Shown here: positions 27,151 through 34,415 of the stretch, one piece after another
How positions within the stretch are numbered: position 1 is the first letter of the stretch
Layout: every line of letters starts with the position of its first letter
Assembly: GCF_004358695.1 (NCBI RefSeq)
Contig: NZ_SNAA01000003.1
Span: 124,001 to 188,000 of the forward strand
Source: Palleronia sediminis
Lineage (GTDB): Bacteria; Pseudomonadota; Alphaproteobacteria; Rhodobacterales; Rhodobacteraceae
Length of the DNA: 64,000 bases
Direction of reading: 5' to 3'
Notes under the pieces: generated by a model
Seen by the model: only the letters and a program-made list of their open reading frames with translations
Database searches by the model: none
Told to the model about the DNA's origin: nothing
Translations under genes and position numbers: made by a program

Positions 27151-27470
27151 GGGTGCTGCTGATCCTCGGGATCGCGCTGGCGGGATGCTCGGCGGCCGAT
27201 CTCGACCGCCTGACCCGCGACGCCGCGCGGTCTGTCCTGTCGCGGGCCCTGCTGGCCGAGTATCCGGCGCTTGCGCTCGAGCCGGCGCTCGACTGCGCGA
27301 TGCAGACCGCCACGACGCGCGAGATCGACGCGCTGGCCGGGGATGCCGTGACCGGCCCGGACGAGGCCGCGCGGCAGACGCTGGCCACGATCATGTCCCG
27401 CCCCGCGATGGGCGACTGTCTGACGCAGAGGGGTGTCGCAACGCCGGCCCCCGCGTCATATCGAACGTGA
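27147..27470 (+). CDS. Small lipoprotein in the sdh operon
   Basis: A 107-residue predicted lipoprotein. The signal peptide ends at the lipobox LAGC (Cys12 region). The mature part is helical and acidic (DLDRLTRDAARSVLSRALLAEYPALAL) with two further Cys. No known domain. It begins at ATG 27147, overlapping the stop before it, and ends 18 bases before sdhB. Small genes at this place are also found in Rhodobacter, which argues for a real, conserved but unknown role near complex II. Confidence 0.7.
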   Translation: MRVLLILGIALAGCSAADLDRLTRDAARSVLSRALLAEYPALALEPALDCAMQTATTREIDALAGDAVTGPDEAARQTLATIMSRPAMGDCLTQRGVATPAPASYRT

Positions 27471-27488
27471 AAGACGAAGGGTGATCCC

Positions 27489-28268
27489 ATGGTGCAACTG
27501 ACGCTGCCGAAGAATTCCAGGATACGGACCGGCAAGACATGGCCGAAGCCCGAAGGCGCGACCAATCTCAAGACGTTCGAGATCTATCGCTGGAGCCCCG
27601 ACGACGACGAGAACCCCCGCGTCGACACCTATTTCGTCGATCTCGACAGCTGCGGCCCGATGATGCTGGACGCGCTCATCAAGATCAAGAACGAGATCGA
27701 CCCGACCTTGACCTTCCGGCGGTCCTGCCGCGAGGGGATCTGCGGATCCTGTGCGATGAATATCGACGGGATCAACACGCTGGCCTGCATCTACGGGATC
27801 GACGAGGTCAAGGGCAACGTCAAGATCTATCCCCTGCCGCATATGCCCGTGGTCAAGGACCTCATTCCCGACCTGACCCATTTCTATGCCCAGCATGCCG
27901 CCGTCATGCCTTGGCTCGAGACCAAGACGAACCGCCCCCAGACCGAGTGGCGCCAATCCATCGAGGATCGCAAGAAACTCGACGGGCTGTATGAATGCGT
28001 GATGTGCGCATCCTGCTCGACCGCATGCCCGTCCTATTGGTGGAACGGCGACAAGTATCTCGGGCCGGCCGCGCTTTTGCACGCCTATCGCTGGATCGTG
28101 GACAGCCGCGACGAGGCGACGGGCGAACGGCTCGACGATCTCGAGGACCCGTTCAAGCTGTATCGTTGCCATACGATCATGAATTGCGCCCGGACCTGCC
28201 CCAAGGGGCTGAACCCCGCAAAGGCGATCATGGAGATCAAGAAGCTCATGATCGAACGCGCTGTCTGA
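27489..28268 (+). CDS. sdhB: Succinate dehydrogenase iron-sulfur subunit
   Basis: The 259-residue electron-transfer subunit of complex II. The plant-type 2Fe-2S cluster is bound by [21 protein letters not shown]-type spacing around residues 78-98. The 4Fe-4S and 3Fe-4S clusters are bound by [16 protein letters not shown] and by [17 protein letters not shown] near 220. These carry electrons from the flavin to the membrane anchor. GGGTG is the likely ribosome site before ATG 27489. It is the last gene of the operon and is followed by a strong terminator. Confidence 0.97.
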   Translation: MVQLTLPKNSRIRTGKTWPKPEGATNLKTFEIYRWSPDDDENPRVDTYFVDLDSCGPMMLDALIKIKNEIDPTLTFRRSCREGICGSCAMNIDGINTLACIYGIDEVKGNVKIYPLPHMPVVKDLIPDLTHFYAQHAAVMPWLETKTNRPQTEWRQSIEDRKKLDGLYECVMCASCSTACPSYWWNGDKYLGPAALLHAYRWIVDSRDEATGERLDDLEDPFKLYRCHTIMNCARTCPKGLNPAKAIMEIKKLMIERAV

Positions 28269-28306
28269 ACGGCGCACCGGGCGCCGATGCGCCCCGCCAA
28301 TACGAC

Positions 28307-28345
28307 AATGCCGAGCCCCCGGTCCGAGGGCTCGGCATTTCGCTG
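28307..28345. terminator. Bidirectional terminator between sdhB and the H-NS-like gene
   Basis: AATGCCGAGCCC (28307-28318) and GGGCTCGGCATT (28328-28339) make a perfect 12-bp stem with a nine-base loop. On plus it is followed by TTCGCTGTT. It lies between two convergent genes and could end both. Confidence 0.82.
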
Positions 28346-28395
28346 TTCGCGCCGCCGGTCGAATTGGGGCTAATCGAAACCGCCCCCGATCCGCG

Positions 28396-28707
28396 TCAGA
28401 TCGCGAAATCGTCCAGTGTCTTGCCGCTGTTCAACCCGTCCTTGATCCAGCCGGGCTGGCGACCCTTTCCGGTCCAGGTCTGGCGCGGATCCTCGGGATT
28501 GCGATATTTGGGAGCCGATTTCCGCGCGGTCTTTTTCTGCGCGCCCACCAGTTCGTCCAGCGAAAAGCCCATATCGGCCGCCGCACGTTCCGCCGCGGCA
28601 CGCGCCTCGGCGCGGCGCCGATCCTTGAGGCTCGCCATCGCCTGATCGATTCTGAGGCGAAGATCCTGCAGTTCCTTTTCGGACATCTTGTCGAGGTCGA
28701 TCGCCAT
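28396..28707 (-). CDS. H-NS family nucleoid-associated protein (HvrA-like)
   Basis: A 103-residue DNA-binding protein. Residues about 5-50 form a coiled-coil oligomerisation domain rich in Lys, Arg, Glu and Ala (LDKMSEKELQDLRLRIDQAM). The C-terminal half has the H-NS DNA-binding motif: KYRNPEDPRQTWTGKGRQPG, followed by the usual Trp-Ile. Such proteins bind curved, AT-rich DNA and often silence genes; in Rhodobacter capsulatus HvrA controls photosynthesis and nitrogen-fixation genes. GGGAAAAGAG precedes the ATG. It is divergent from ccr, and its own upstream region is AT-richer than its surroundings. Confidence 0.9.
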   Translation of the reverse strand: MAIDLDKMSEKELQDLRLRIDQAMASLKDRRRAEARAAAERAAADMGFSLDELVGAQKKTARKSAPKYRNPEDPRQTWTGKGRQPGWIKDGLNSGKTLDDFAI

Positions 28708-29060
28708 TCTCTTTTCCCGTTCATGCGGTTGCCATTAGCTGCCAGATGAATTGAATCCCCCATAAAGGCAAGAAAAAACGACACTCGCCATTTGCGGGAA
28801 TCCGCCGATCCTGTCTTTTTGTGCAGTTTCATGCCGGGCGTATCGACCGTTTCGGTTATTTCGATGCCACGGGTATTCGCCATTCGACCGCCGATACCCA
28901 TGTCGTTTCGCCGTCAAATCCCGCCGCGCGAAATCGCTCTTCGAGACGCCGCGCCGGGGCCATCCAAGAGCCTCGGGTCGCGATTGCATCGGATGCCGTC
29001 GGTTCATAGGATCGCGCGGCAAGCCGCATCGCGGCGCAATTCCAGCAGGGGTGCCCGGTC
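28708..29060. other. 353-base gap between the H-NS-like gene and ccr
   Basis: No convincing gene lies here. The part nearest the H-NS-like gene (about 28735-28865) is AT-richer than the window and has short A and T runs, as expected of an H-NS-type target. Nearer ccr, TTGCAT (28984-28989), a 17-base spacer and TAGGAT (29007-29012) form a weak sigma-70-like promoter. Confidence 0.55.
28984..29012 (+). promoter_or_regulatory. Possible promoter of ccr
   Basis: TTGCAT and TAGGAT are separated by 17 bases and lie 49 bases before the ATG at 29061. Match to the sigma-70 consensus is partial (3 of 6 and 4 of 6). Confidence 0.35.
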
Positions 29061-30335
29061 ATGGAGATCGACAGGCCACAGGCCCGGACCGGCCGCGGGC
29101 AACCCTGCCCCATGGGGGTCATCCCGCCCCTCGGCCATGTGCCCGAGACGATGCATGCCTGGACCATCCGCCCCGAGCGTCACGGCGAGCCCGAGGACAG
29201 CTTTCAGCTCGAGGTCGTGCCCACCCCGCGGCCCGATAGCTACGAGGTGCTGGTGCTCGTCATGGCGGCCGGGGTCAATTACAACGCCATCTGGGCGGGG
29301 CTGGGCCAGCCGATCAGCCCGTTCGACCTGCATGATTGGCCCTATCACGTCGCGGGGTCCGACGCGGCGGGCATCGTCTGGGCGGTGGGCGACAAGGTCC
29401 GGTCGTGGAAGGTCGGCGACGAGGTCGTGATCCACTGCAACCAGGACGATGGCGACGACGAGGAATGCAACGGCGGCGATCCGATGTTCTCGCCGTCGCA
29501 ACGGATCTGGGGCTACGACACGCCGGACGGGTCATTCGCGCAATTCACCCGCGTCCAGGCGCAGCAGCTCATGCCGCGGCCGCGTCACCTGACCTGGGAG
29601 GAATCGGCCTGCTACACGCTGACGCTGGCCACGGCCTACCGGATGCTGTTCGGCCATCACCCCCACGAGCTCAAGCCCGGACAGAACGTGCTGGTCTGGG
29701 GGGCGAGCGGGGGGCTCGGATCCTATGCGATCCAGCTCATCAATACCGCGGGCGCGAATGCGATCGGCGTGATCTCGGATGACGACAAGCGCGATTTCGT
29801 TCTCGGGCTGGGTGCAAGGGGCGTGATCGACCGGCGGCAATTCGCATGCTGGGGGCAGCTCCCCCAGGTCGGTTCGCGCCGATATGCCGAATGGTTCGCC
29901 GAATTGCGCCGGTTCGGAAAGGCGATCTGGGACGTCACCGGCAAGGGCCGGAACGTCGATATCGTGTTCGAGCATCCGGGAGAGGCGACCTTTCCCGTCT
30001 CGACCTTCGTCTGCAAGAAAGGCGGCATGGTCGTGATCTGCGCGGGGACCACGGGGTTCAATCTGACGATGGATGCGCGCTATGTCTGGATGCACCAAAA
30101 GCGCATACAGGGCAGCCATTTCGCGCATCTCAAGCAGGCGGCGGCGGCAAACCGCTTAATGGTGGACCGCCGCCTTGACCCCTGCCTGTCCGAGGTGTTC
30201 GATTGGGCGGACATGCCGGCCGCCCATACCAAGATGCGCCGCAACGAACACAAGCCGGGCAACATGGCGGTGCTGGTCATGTCGCCGCGTGCGGGGCTGC
30301 GCACGATCGAGGATGCCCGCGCGGCCACCCCGTAA
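29061..30335 (+). CDS. ccr: Crotonyl-CoA carboxylase/reductase
   Basis: A 424-residue zinc-less medium-chain reductase that carboxylates and reduces crotonyl-CoA to ethylmalonyl-CoA with NADPH and CO2. It is the key step of the ethylmalonyl-CoA pathway for growth on acetate or C1/C2 compounds. Family marks are GVIPPLGHVPETMHAW, VNYNAIWAGLGQP, PYHVAGSDAAGIVW, GYDTPDGSFAQF, VLVWGASGGLGSYAIQL with the nucleotide fold, and VFEHPGEATFPVS. The N terminus before MGVIPPLGHVP is somewhat unlike relatives. AGGGG lies about ten bases before the ATG. Together with the mcl2-like gene at 22148 it suggests the pathway operates in this organism. Confidence 0.95.
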   Translation: MEIDRPQARTGRGQPCPMGVIPPLGHVPETMHAWTIRPERHGEPEDSFQLEVVPTPRPDSYEVLVLVMAAGVNYNAIWAGLGQPISPFDLHDWPYHVAGSDAAGIVWAVGDKVRSWKVGDEVVIHCNQDDGDDEECNGGDPMFSPSQRIWGYDTPDGSFAQFTRVQAQQLMPRPRHLTWEESACYTLTLATAYRMLFGHHPHELKPGQNVLVWGASGGLGSYAIQLINTAGANAIGVISDDDKRDFVLGLGARGVIDRRQFACWGQLPQVGSRRYAEWFAELRRFGKAIWDVTGKGRNVDIVFEHPGEATFPVSTFVCKKGGMVVICAGTTGFNLTMDARYVWMHQKRIQGSHFAHLKQAAAANRLMVDRRLDPCLSEVFDWADMPAAHTKMRRNEHKPGNMAVLVMSPRAGLRTIEDARAATP

Positions 30336-30444
30336 GGCGGGAATCACCGTTGCGTCCAAGCCACGAGAGAATCGGGTCTGGACGGGGCTGGGGCGGCCAA
30401 CCTGGGGGCGAACCCTTTTGTTTCCAGTAGCTTGGGATGTGCCG

Positions 30445-30464
30445 CTCCCCCCCGAAAGGGGGAG
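30445..30464. other. Inverted repeat in the ccr-luxR gap
   Basis: CTCCCCC (30445-30451) and GGGGGAG (30458-30464) pair perfectly around CCGAAA. There is no T tract. It is 110 bases past the ccr stop and about 50 bases before a CtrA-like box, so it could be a weak terminator or part of the quorum-sensing control region. Confidence 0.45.
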
Positions 30465-30511
30465 TGTGGATCCGCGAATACCGGGGCACCGCACGGTGGG
30501 GTAATATGTCA

Positions 30512-30527
30512 TTAACTAATCATTAAC
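30512..30527 (+). promoter_or_regulatory. CtrA-type box upstream of the luxR operon
   Basis: TTAA-CTAATCA-TTAAC is an exact match to the alphaproteobacterial CtrA consensus TTAA-N7-TTAAC. It lies 21 bases before the ATG at 30548. The surrounding GGGGTAAT and ATTAACCCC form a loose inverted repeat. Confidence 0.68.
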
Positions 30528-30547
30528 CCCTCTGAGGAATGAGTGAC

Positions 30548-30745
30548 ATGTCGGAAGACTGGATCGTCGGTGTGATCGAAGACCTCGTGAGCTATGCCGA
30601 CATGAACGAAATGGACGAGTTGGCGGGTCTGCTGCGGTCGGCCGCATCTGTTGCGGCCGAACGTGTCGAGGCGGAGTTCCCCGCGGAGGGTGCATCACAT
30701 CATGCCCAACGGGCGATTTCTCAATTGGGTCGAATGCCTGCGTGA
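30548..30745 (+). CDS. Small protein overlapping luxR
   Basis: A 65-residue acidic helical protein (SEDWIVGVIEDLVSYADMNE, then LAGLLRSAASVAAERVEAEF) of unknown function. GAGG lies 10 bases before ATG 30548; an ATG at 30539 is too close to it. Its last 44 bases overlap the start of luxR in another frame, so translation of the two may be coupled. It could be a small regulator of the LuxR protein or simply a translated leader; sequence does not decide. Confidence 0.6.
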   Translation: MSEDWIVGVIEDLVSYADMNEMDELAGLLRSAASVAAERVEAEFPAEGASHHAQRAISQLGRMPA

Positions 30746-31415
30746 AGTCGTCAAGCGCGATGCGCTGACCGATCATGTCTTTGCCCTTCGCGATGTGCTG
30801 GGCGTCCTGCATGTAAGTTACCATTCGGTCAGCCGGACCGGCTCCGAATACGGTGCCGTCACCTATTCGCAGGCCTGGGTCGATCGGTATGTCGCGCAGG
30901 AATACACCCGCATAGATCCCGTCGTGGCCGAAGGGCTGCGGCGGGTCGATGCCTTTGACTGGAAAGAGGCCGACTGGTCGGGGCGCGCGGCCCGCACCCT
31001 GCTTTCCGAGGCGCAGGAATACGGATTGGGGCGGCAGGGCATGTCGCTGTCGATGCGCGGTCCGGGGGGGCAATTCGCGCTTTTTACCCTGAACGATTGC
31101 GCCGATGACGACGCCTGGGCGCGCAAGATGGAAACGGTCGGATCGGACGCCATTCTCGCGGCCTATTACATCAATCAATGCGCCCTGCGGATCGACCAGA
31201 CCGATACCGACCCCGCCCGCGCCCTTTCCCCGCGCGAAACCGATGCGCTGAGCCTCGTGGCCTCGGGGATGAGCCGGTCCGCGGCGGCGAGATATCTCGA
31301 GATCTCCGAGCATACGCTGCGCGTCTATATCGAATCCGCCCGGAACAAGCTCGGCGCGACCAACACGACCCATGCCGTCGCCCGCGCCATAGCCAAGGGG
31401 CTGATCGCCCTTTGA
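30702..31415 (+). CDS. luxR: LuxR-family quorum-sensing regulator
   Basis: A 237-residue acyl-homoserine-lactone receptor. The N-terminal autoinducer domain keeps the key aromatic/acidic residues Trp59, Tyr63, Asp72-Pro73 and Trp87, and the Gly in GRQGMSLSM. The C-terminal GerE-type helix-turn-helix (from LSPRETDALSLVASGMSRSA to LRVYIESARNKLGATN) is complete. It should bind DNA when loaded with the signal made by the LuxI homologue 112 bases downstream. GGAGG lies 11 bases before ATG 30702. The name is used generically; it is not an ortholog claim. Confidence 0.92.
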   Translation: MPNGRFLNWVECLREVVKRDALTDHVFALRDVLGVLHVSYHSVSRTGSEYGAVTYSQAWVDRYVAQEYTRIDPVVAEGLRRVDAFDWKEADWSGRAARTLLSEAQEYGLGRQGMSLSMRGPGGQFALFTLNDCADDDAWARKMETVGSDAILAAYYINQCALRIDQTDTDPARALSPRETDALSLVASGMSRSAAARYLEISEHTLRVYIESARNKLGATNTTHAVARAIAKGLIAL

Positions 31416-31435
31416 CCGACGGGCGACGCGATACC

Positions 31436-31451
31436 TTACCCAAGGGTTAAC
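31436..31451 (+). promoter_or_regulatory. CtrA-like box upstream of luxI
   Basis: TTAC-CCAAGGG-TTAAC differs from the CtrA consensus TTAA-N7-TTAAC at one position and lies 77 bases before the luxI ATG. I see no clear lux-box dyad in this gap. Confidence 0.5.
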
Positions 31452-31527
31452 GCCCCGCGCGGCCCGGTAGCGGTTCGGTAAGACAATGCGCGCTCAACTG
31501 TCCTCCGTCACGCAATGGAGGGCTCCC

Positions 31528-32109
31528 ATGATTCATTACCTCGATGGCCGCGCCGGTCTGGACCGTCAGCCCGATCTCGCCGACGGCATGTTCCGCGACC
31601 GCGCGGCGCAGTTCGTCGACCGCCTCGCCTGGGATGTGGGCGTCGATGCCGAGGGGCGGGAAATCGACCAGTACGACGCGCTCGACCCGGTCTATGTCGT
31701 CGCCTCGGACGCCGCAGGGCGTCATGCCGGGTCGATGCGGTTCCTGCCTGCCACCGGCCGCACCATGATCGCCGAGCATTTCCCCCAGCTTGCGCCCGGC
31801 GGCTGGGCGATGCCCGGCGCGGTCGAATGCACGCGTCTATGCATCGCGCCGGGGGCGGCGGGCCATGTCGCGGCCGAGCTTTTGCTGGGGGCGCTGGGCC
31901 TTGGACTGCGGCGGGGCTGGCGGCGATCCTTCGGCGTGTTCGACGCCCGGATGGAGCGCGTCTATGCCCGGCTCGGTTGGCCCGTCCGGGTCGTGTCGCG
32001 GTCGGGGCCGGGGCGCGACGCGCTGTGCCTCGGGTCGTGGGAGTTCCTGCAAGCCCCGCGCGCCGCGCTCGAGGCGCGGGCGCGGGTTACGCTCGACCGG
32101 GTCGCCTGA
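31528..32109 (+). CDS. luxI: N-acyl-homoserine-lactone synthase (LuxI type)
   Basis: A 193-residue enzyme that joins an acyl chain from acyl-ACP to S-adenosylmethionine and releases the lactone signal. The family's invariant residues are present: Arg25, Phe29, Trp35, Asp47, Asp50, Arg71, Glu100 and Arg103, within LAWDVGV, EIDQYDALDPVYVV, GSMRFLP and ECTRLCI. The C-terminal half is more variable, as usual, because it selects the acyl chain. GGAGG is six bases upstream of the ATG. Symbol used generically for the family. Confidence 0.92.
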   Translation: MIHYLDGRAGLDRQPDLADGMFRDRAAQFVDRLAWDVGVDAEGREIDQYDALDPVYVVASDAAGRHAGSMRFLPATGRTMIAEHFPQLAPGGWAMPGAVECTRLCIAPGAAGHVAAELLLGALGLGLRRGWRRSFGVFDARMERVYARLGWPVRVVSRSGPGRDALCLGSWEFLQAPRAALEARARVTLDRVA

Positions 32110-32127
32110 GCGGTCTAGAAGGCGGGC

Positions 32128-33666
32128 ATGAATTTGCCCGCCCATACCCTGTCCCCCGACCAGGAACGGGCCATGACCCGCGTCGGGTCGCTCCTCGCCT
32201 CGGCGGGGGTGGACCTCGCCCATGGCACCGCGACGCCCCTGGCCGAAGGCGACCAGCGGGTGATGGCGATCACCGGCCGCGCGGGCTCGGGCAAGACGCT
32301 CTTGCTGGCCGATCTGCACCGCGCGCTGGCCGCGGCCGGGGTCGACGTGATCTCGGGCGATTACGAGGCGCGGCGCCGGCGCGAGCGGCGCACGCTGGCC
32401 ATTCTCGCGCCCACCAACAAGGCGGCGAGCGTGCTGCGCGGGCGCGGCGTGCCGGCCACCACGATCCACCGGATCCTCTATACGCCCGTCTATGACCCCG
32501 AATACGAAAAGATCGCCGAATGGCTGGCCGGGCAGGGCGAGCGGCCCCAGATCGCGGACCTGACCGACGCGGCGCTCGACCGGGCGCATGCCTTCTACCA
32601 GCAGATGAACTCGATCCCCGGCGCGCTGGCCGCGGCGGGTCTGCGCGGCTCGGATTTCATCACGGGCTGGAAACGCCGCGACGAGCCGCTCGATATCGGG
32701 ATGATCGACGAGGCCTCGATGCTGGACAAGCGCCAGTTCGAGGATCTGCGCGAGGTTTTTCCGACCCTGATCCTGTTCGGCGATCCCGCGCAGTTGGCCC
32801 CCGTGCAGCAATCGGGCGAGATGGTGTTCGACACCTTGCCGCAGGACAGCGTCATCGCGCTGGGCCGCATCCACCGGCAGGAGGCCGACAACCCGATCCT
32901 CGACCTCGCTCATGCGCTTTTCGATCCCGACCTGACCTTCGAGGCGTTCGAGCGCATGATCGAAGAGGCCGCCGCCCGCGACGACCGCGTCGTCATGGCC
33001 AGGCGGATGGATGCCGGTCTGATGACCCGCTCGCCCGCGCTGGTGTGGCGCAACGCGACCCGCATCAGACTGATCCAGGCCTTTCGTGCAGCCTATGACG
33101 CGCCCCCCGATGCGTTGCTGCCTGGCGAGCCGCTGGTCTGCGACGGGATCGAACTGCCGCTCAAGCATCGCAAGAAACGCATCGACCTCGAGGCGCGCGG
33201 CCTCATCAAGGGCGCGCAGGTCATTTACCTCGGCGAGGGAAAGAAACCGGGCTTCAGCCGCATCCATGTCGTCGGCGCCCCCGAGCCGCGGGTGAATGTC
33301 GCCTCGATCGTCAAGATCGAGCTGCCCGACGAGGAAGAGCCGTTCATCCCCTATGCCGCGCGCATGGGCGCCGCCTTTCTTCATGGCGCGGCGGTCACGA
33401 TCCACAAGGCGCAGGGTTCGCAATGGCCCGAGGTACAGGTCTTTGCCCCCGACCTCTGGGCCGCCGCGCGCGTCGGCCGGATGGAGGCGGGCGTGCCGCT
33501 GTGGAAACGACTCGCCTATGTCGCGATCACGCGGGCCGAGACGCGGCTGCACTGGGTCATGCGCAACCGCCTGGCCCGCCCCGAGGGGCCGCTATCGACC
33601 GACGATCTGACGGTGCCCGCCGCCGCGCTAGAGCTTGTGCCCGAGGATCCTCAGGCGTTGAGGTAA
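32128..33666 (+). CDS. RecD-like SF1 DNA helicase
   Basis: A 512-residue ATPase. Walker A is GRAGSGKT (50-57), motif Ia LAPTNKAASVLRGRG, Walker B MIDEASMLD, motif III LFGDPAQLAPVQ, motif IV-like LGRIHRQ, and the C-terminal motifs VTIHKAQGSQWPEV and YVAITRAETRL. These define the RecD/UvrD-like 5'-3' helicases of superfamily 1B. It has no nuclease domain and no partner recB or recC here, so it is a stand-alone RecD-like protein, probably in DNA repair or replication. It starts 18 bases after luxI and may be read through from it. The 3' end overlaps the convergent gene by 16 bases. Confidence 0.87.
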   Translation: MNLPAHTLSPDQERAMTRVGSLLASAGVDLAHGTATPLAEGDQRVMAITGRAGSGKTLLLADLHRALAAAGVDVISGDYEARRRRERRTLAILAPTNKAASVLRGRGVPATTIHRILYTPVYDPEYEKIAEWLAGQGERPQIADLTDAALDRAHAFYQQMNSIPGALAAAGLRGSDFITGWKRRDEPLDIGMIDEASMLDKRQFEDLREVFPTLILFGDPAQLAPVQQSGEMVFDTLPQDSVIALGRIHRQEADNPILDLAHALFDPDLTFEAFERMIEEAAARDDRVVMARRMDAGLMTRSPALVWRNATRIRLIQAFRAAYDAPPDALLPGEPLVCDGIELPLKHRKKRIDLEARGLIKGAQVIYLGEGKKPGFSRIHVVGAPEPRVNVASIVKIELPDEEEPFIPYAARMGAAFLHGAAVTIHKAQGSQWPEVQVFAPDLWAAARVGRMEAGVPLWKRLAYVAITRAETRLHWVMRNRLARPEGPLSTDDLTVPAAALELVPEDPQALR

Positions 33667-34415
33667 CGGAACGCCGCCGAGGCGCCCCAACCCGCGGCCA
33701 CGGCGATAACCAGCGACATGATCCCGTAAAGCGCCGGGTTCTCATGGGCTAGGTTGTAGAGAAACCGCTCCAGCCCGACCTTTTCGACATAGATCGAGGA
33801 CGAGGCCTCGGCCACGATCTGCCCGTCGCGGGTGAGGAAGATGCGCGAGGTATAGACCCCTTCGACAAGGTTCGCAGGCAGCGTGAACGACGTGTCGAAC
33901 AAGGTGTTCTCGCGCACCGTCACCGCCCGCGGGTTCGACTGGAACAGCCCCTGCGCCTCGCGGATGCGGATCAGCGCCGTGACAAAGGCCGAGGGGTCGT
34001 CCACCTGCGCGGTCCCGCCGACCTGCCGGATCGCGCTGCGGGTCGTGATGCCGTGGCGCAGATCCTCGACCCGGCTCAGGATATCGTCGATGGGGCCCGA
34101 GGCGTTCACCGCGTAAAAGCTGGGGGCGTGGTCGACCTCGAGCGCGGCATTGTTGATCCAGATGACGGCGCGGCGGTCCTTGCGGCGCACCGTGACCTCC
34201 TGCGCCGGACCTTCGACGGTGACGATGACCCCGGTGCGACCCGGCTCGATCGGGGCCTCGCGCTTGACCGCGCCAAAGACGAGGATCTCGGTGCCGTCGA
34301 AATTTGCCGAGATCGACACGCGGTTCTTGCTCAGCCCCGACACGATATCCTCGGCCCGTGCCGCCGGGGCGAATGTCAGCGCCAGCGCGACGAGGACGAG
34401 CGCGGCCCGGATCAT
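33651..34415 (-). CDS. TIGR02186 family membrane-anchored protein
   Basis: A 254-residue protein of the TIGR02186 family. It has a Sec signal peptide (LVALALTFAPAARA), a beta-rich periplasmic part (IVSGLSKNRVSISANFDGTEIL, VTVEGPAQEVTVRRKDRRAVIW) and a single C-terminal helix near residues 228-250 that would anchor it to the inner membrane. It overlaps the stop of the TauE/SafE gene, and this pair is common in alphaproteobacteria. A periplasmic accessory role for the exporter is a reasonable inference. Confidence 0.87.
   Translation of the reverse strand: MIRAALVLVALALTFAPAARAEDIVSGLSKNRVSISANFDGTEILVFGAVKREAPIEPGRTGVIVTVEGPAQEVTVRRKDRRAVIWINNAALEVDHAPSFYAVNASGPIDDILSRVEDLRHGITTRSAIRQVGGTAQVDDPSAFVTALIRIREAQGLFQSNPRAVTVRENTLFDTSFTLPANLVEGVYTSRIFLTRDGQIVAEASSSIYVEKVGLERFLYNLAHENPALYGIMSLVIAVAAGWGASAAFRYLNA

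Noticed and set aside
28792-29430. Open frame of 212 codons crossing the gap before ccr
   Set aside because: It is out of frame with ccr and overlaps its certain coding region. The protein is Arg/Ser/Pro-rich without a domain.
31416-31527. lux box in front of luxI
   Set aside because: No 18-20 bp dyad of the ACCTG-type is present. The only palindromic words are the CtrA-like box and a loose CGGTA repeat.
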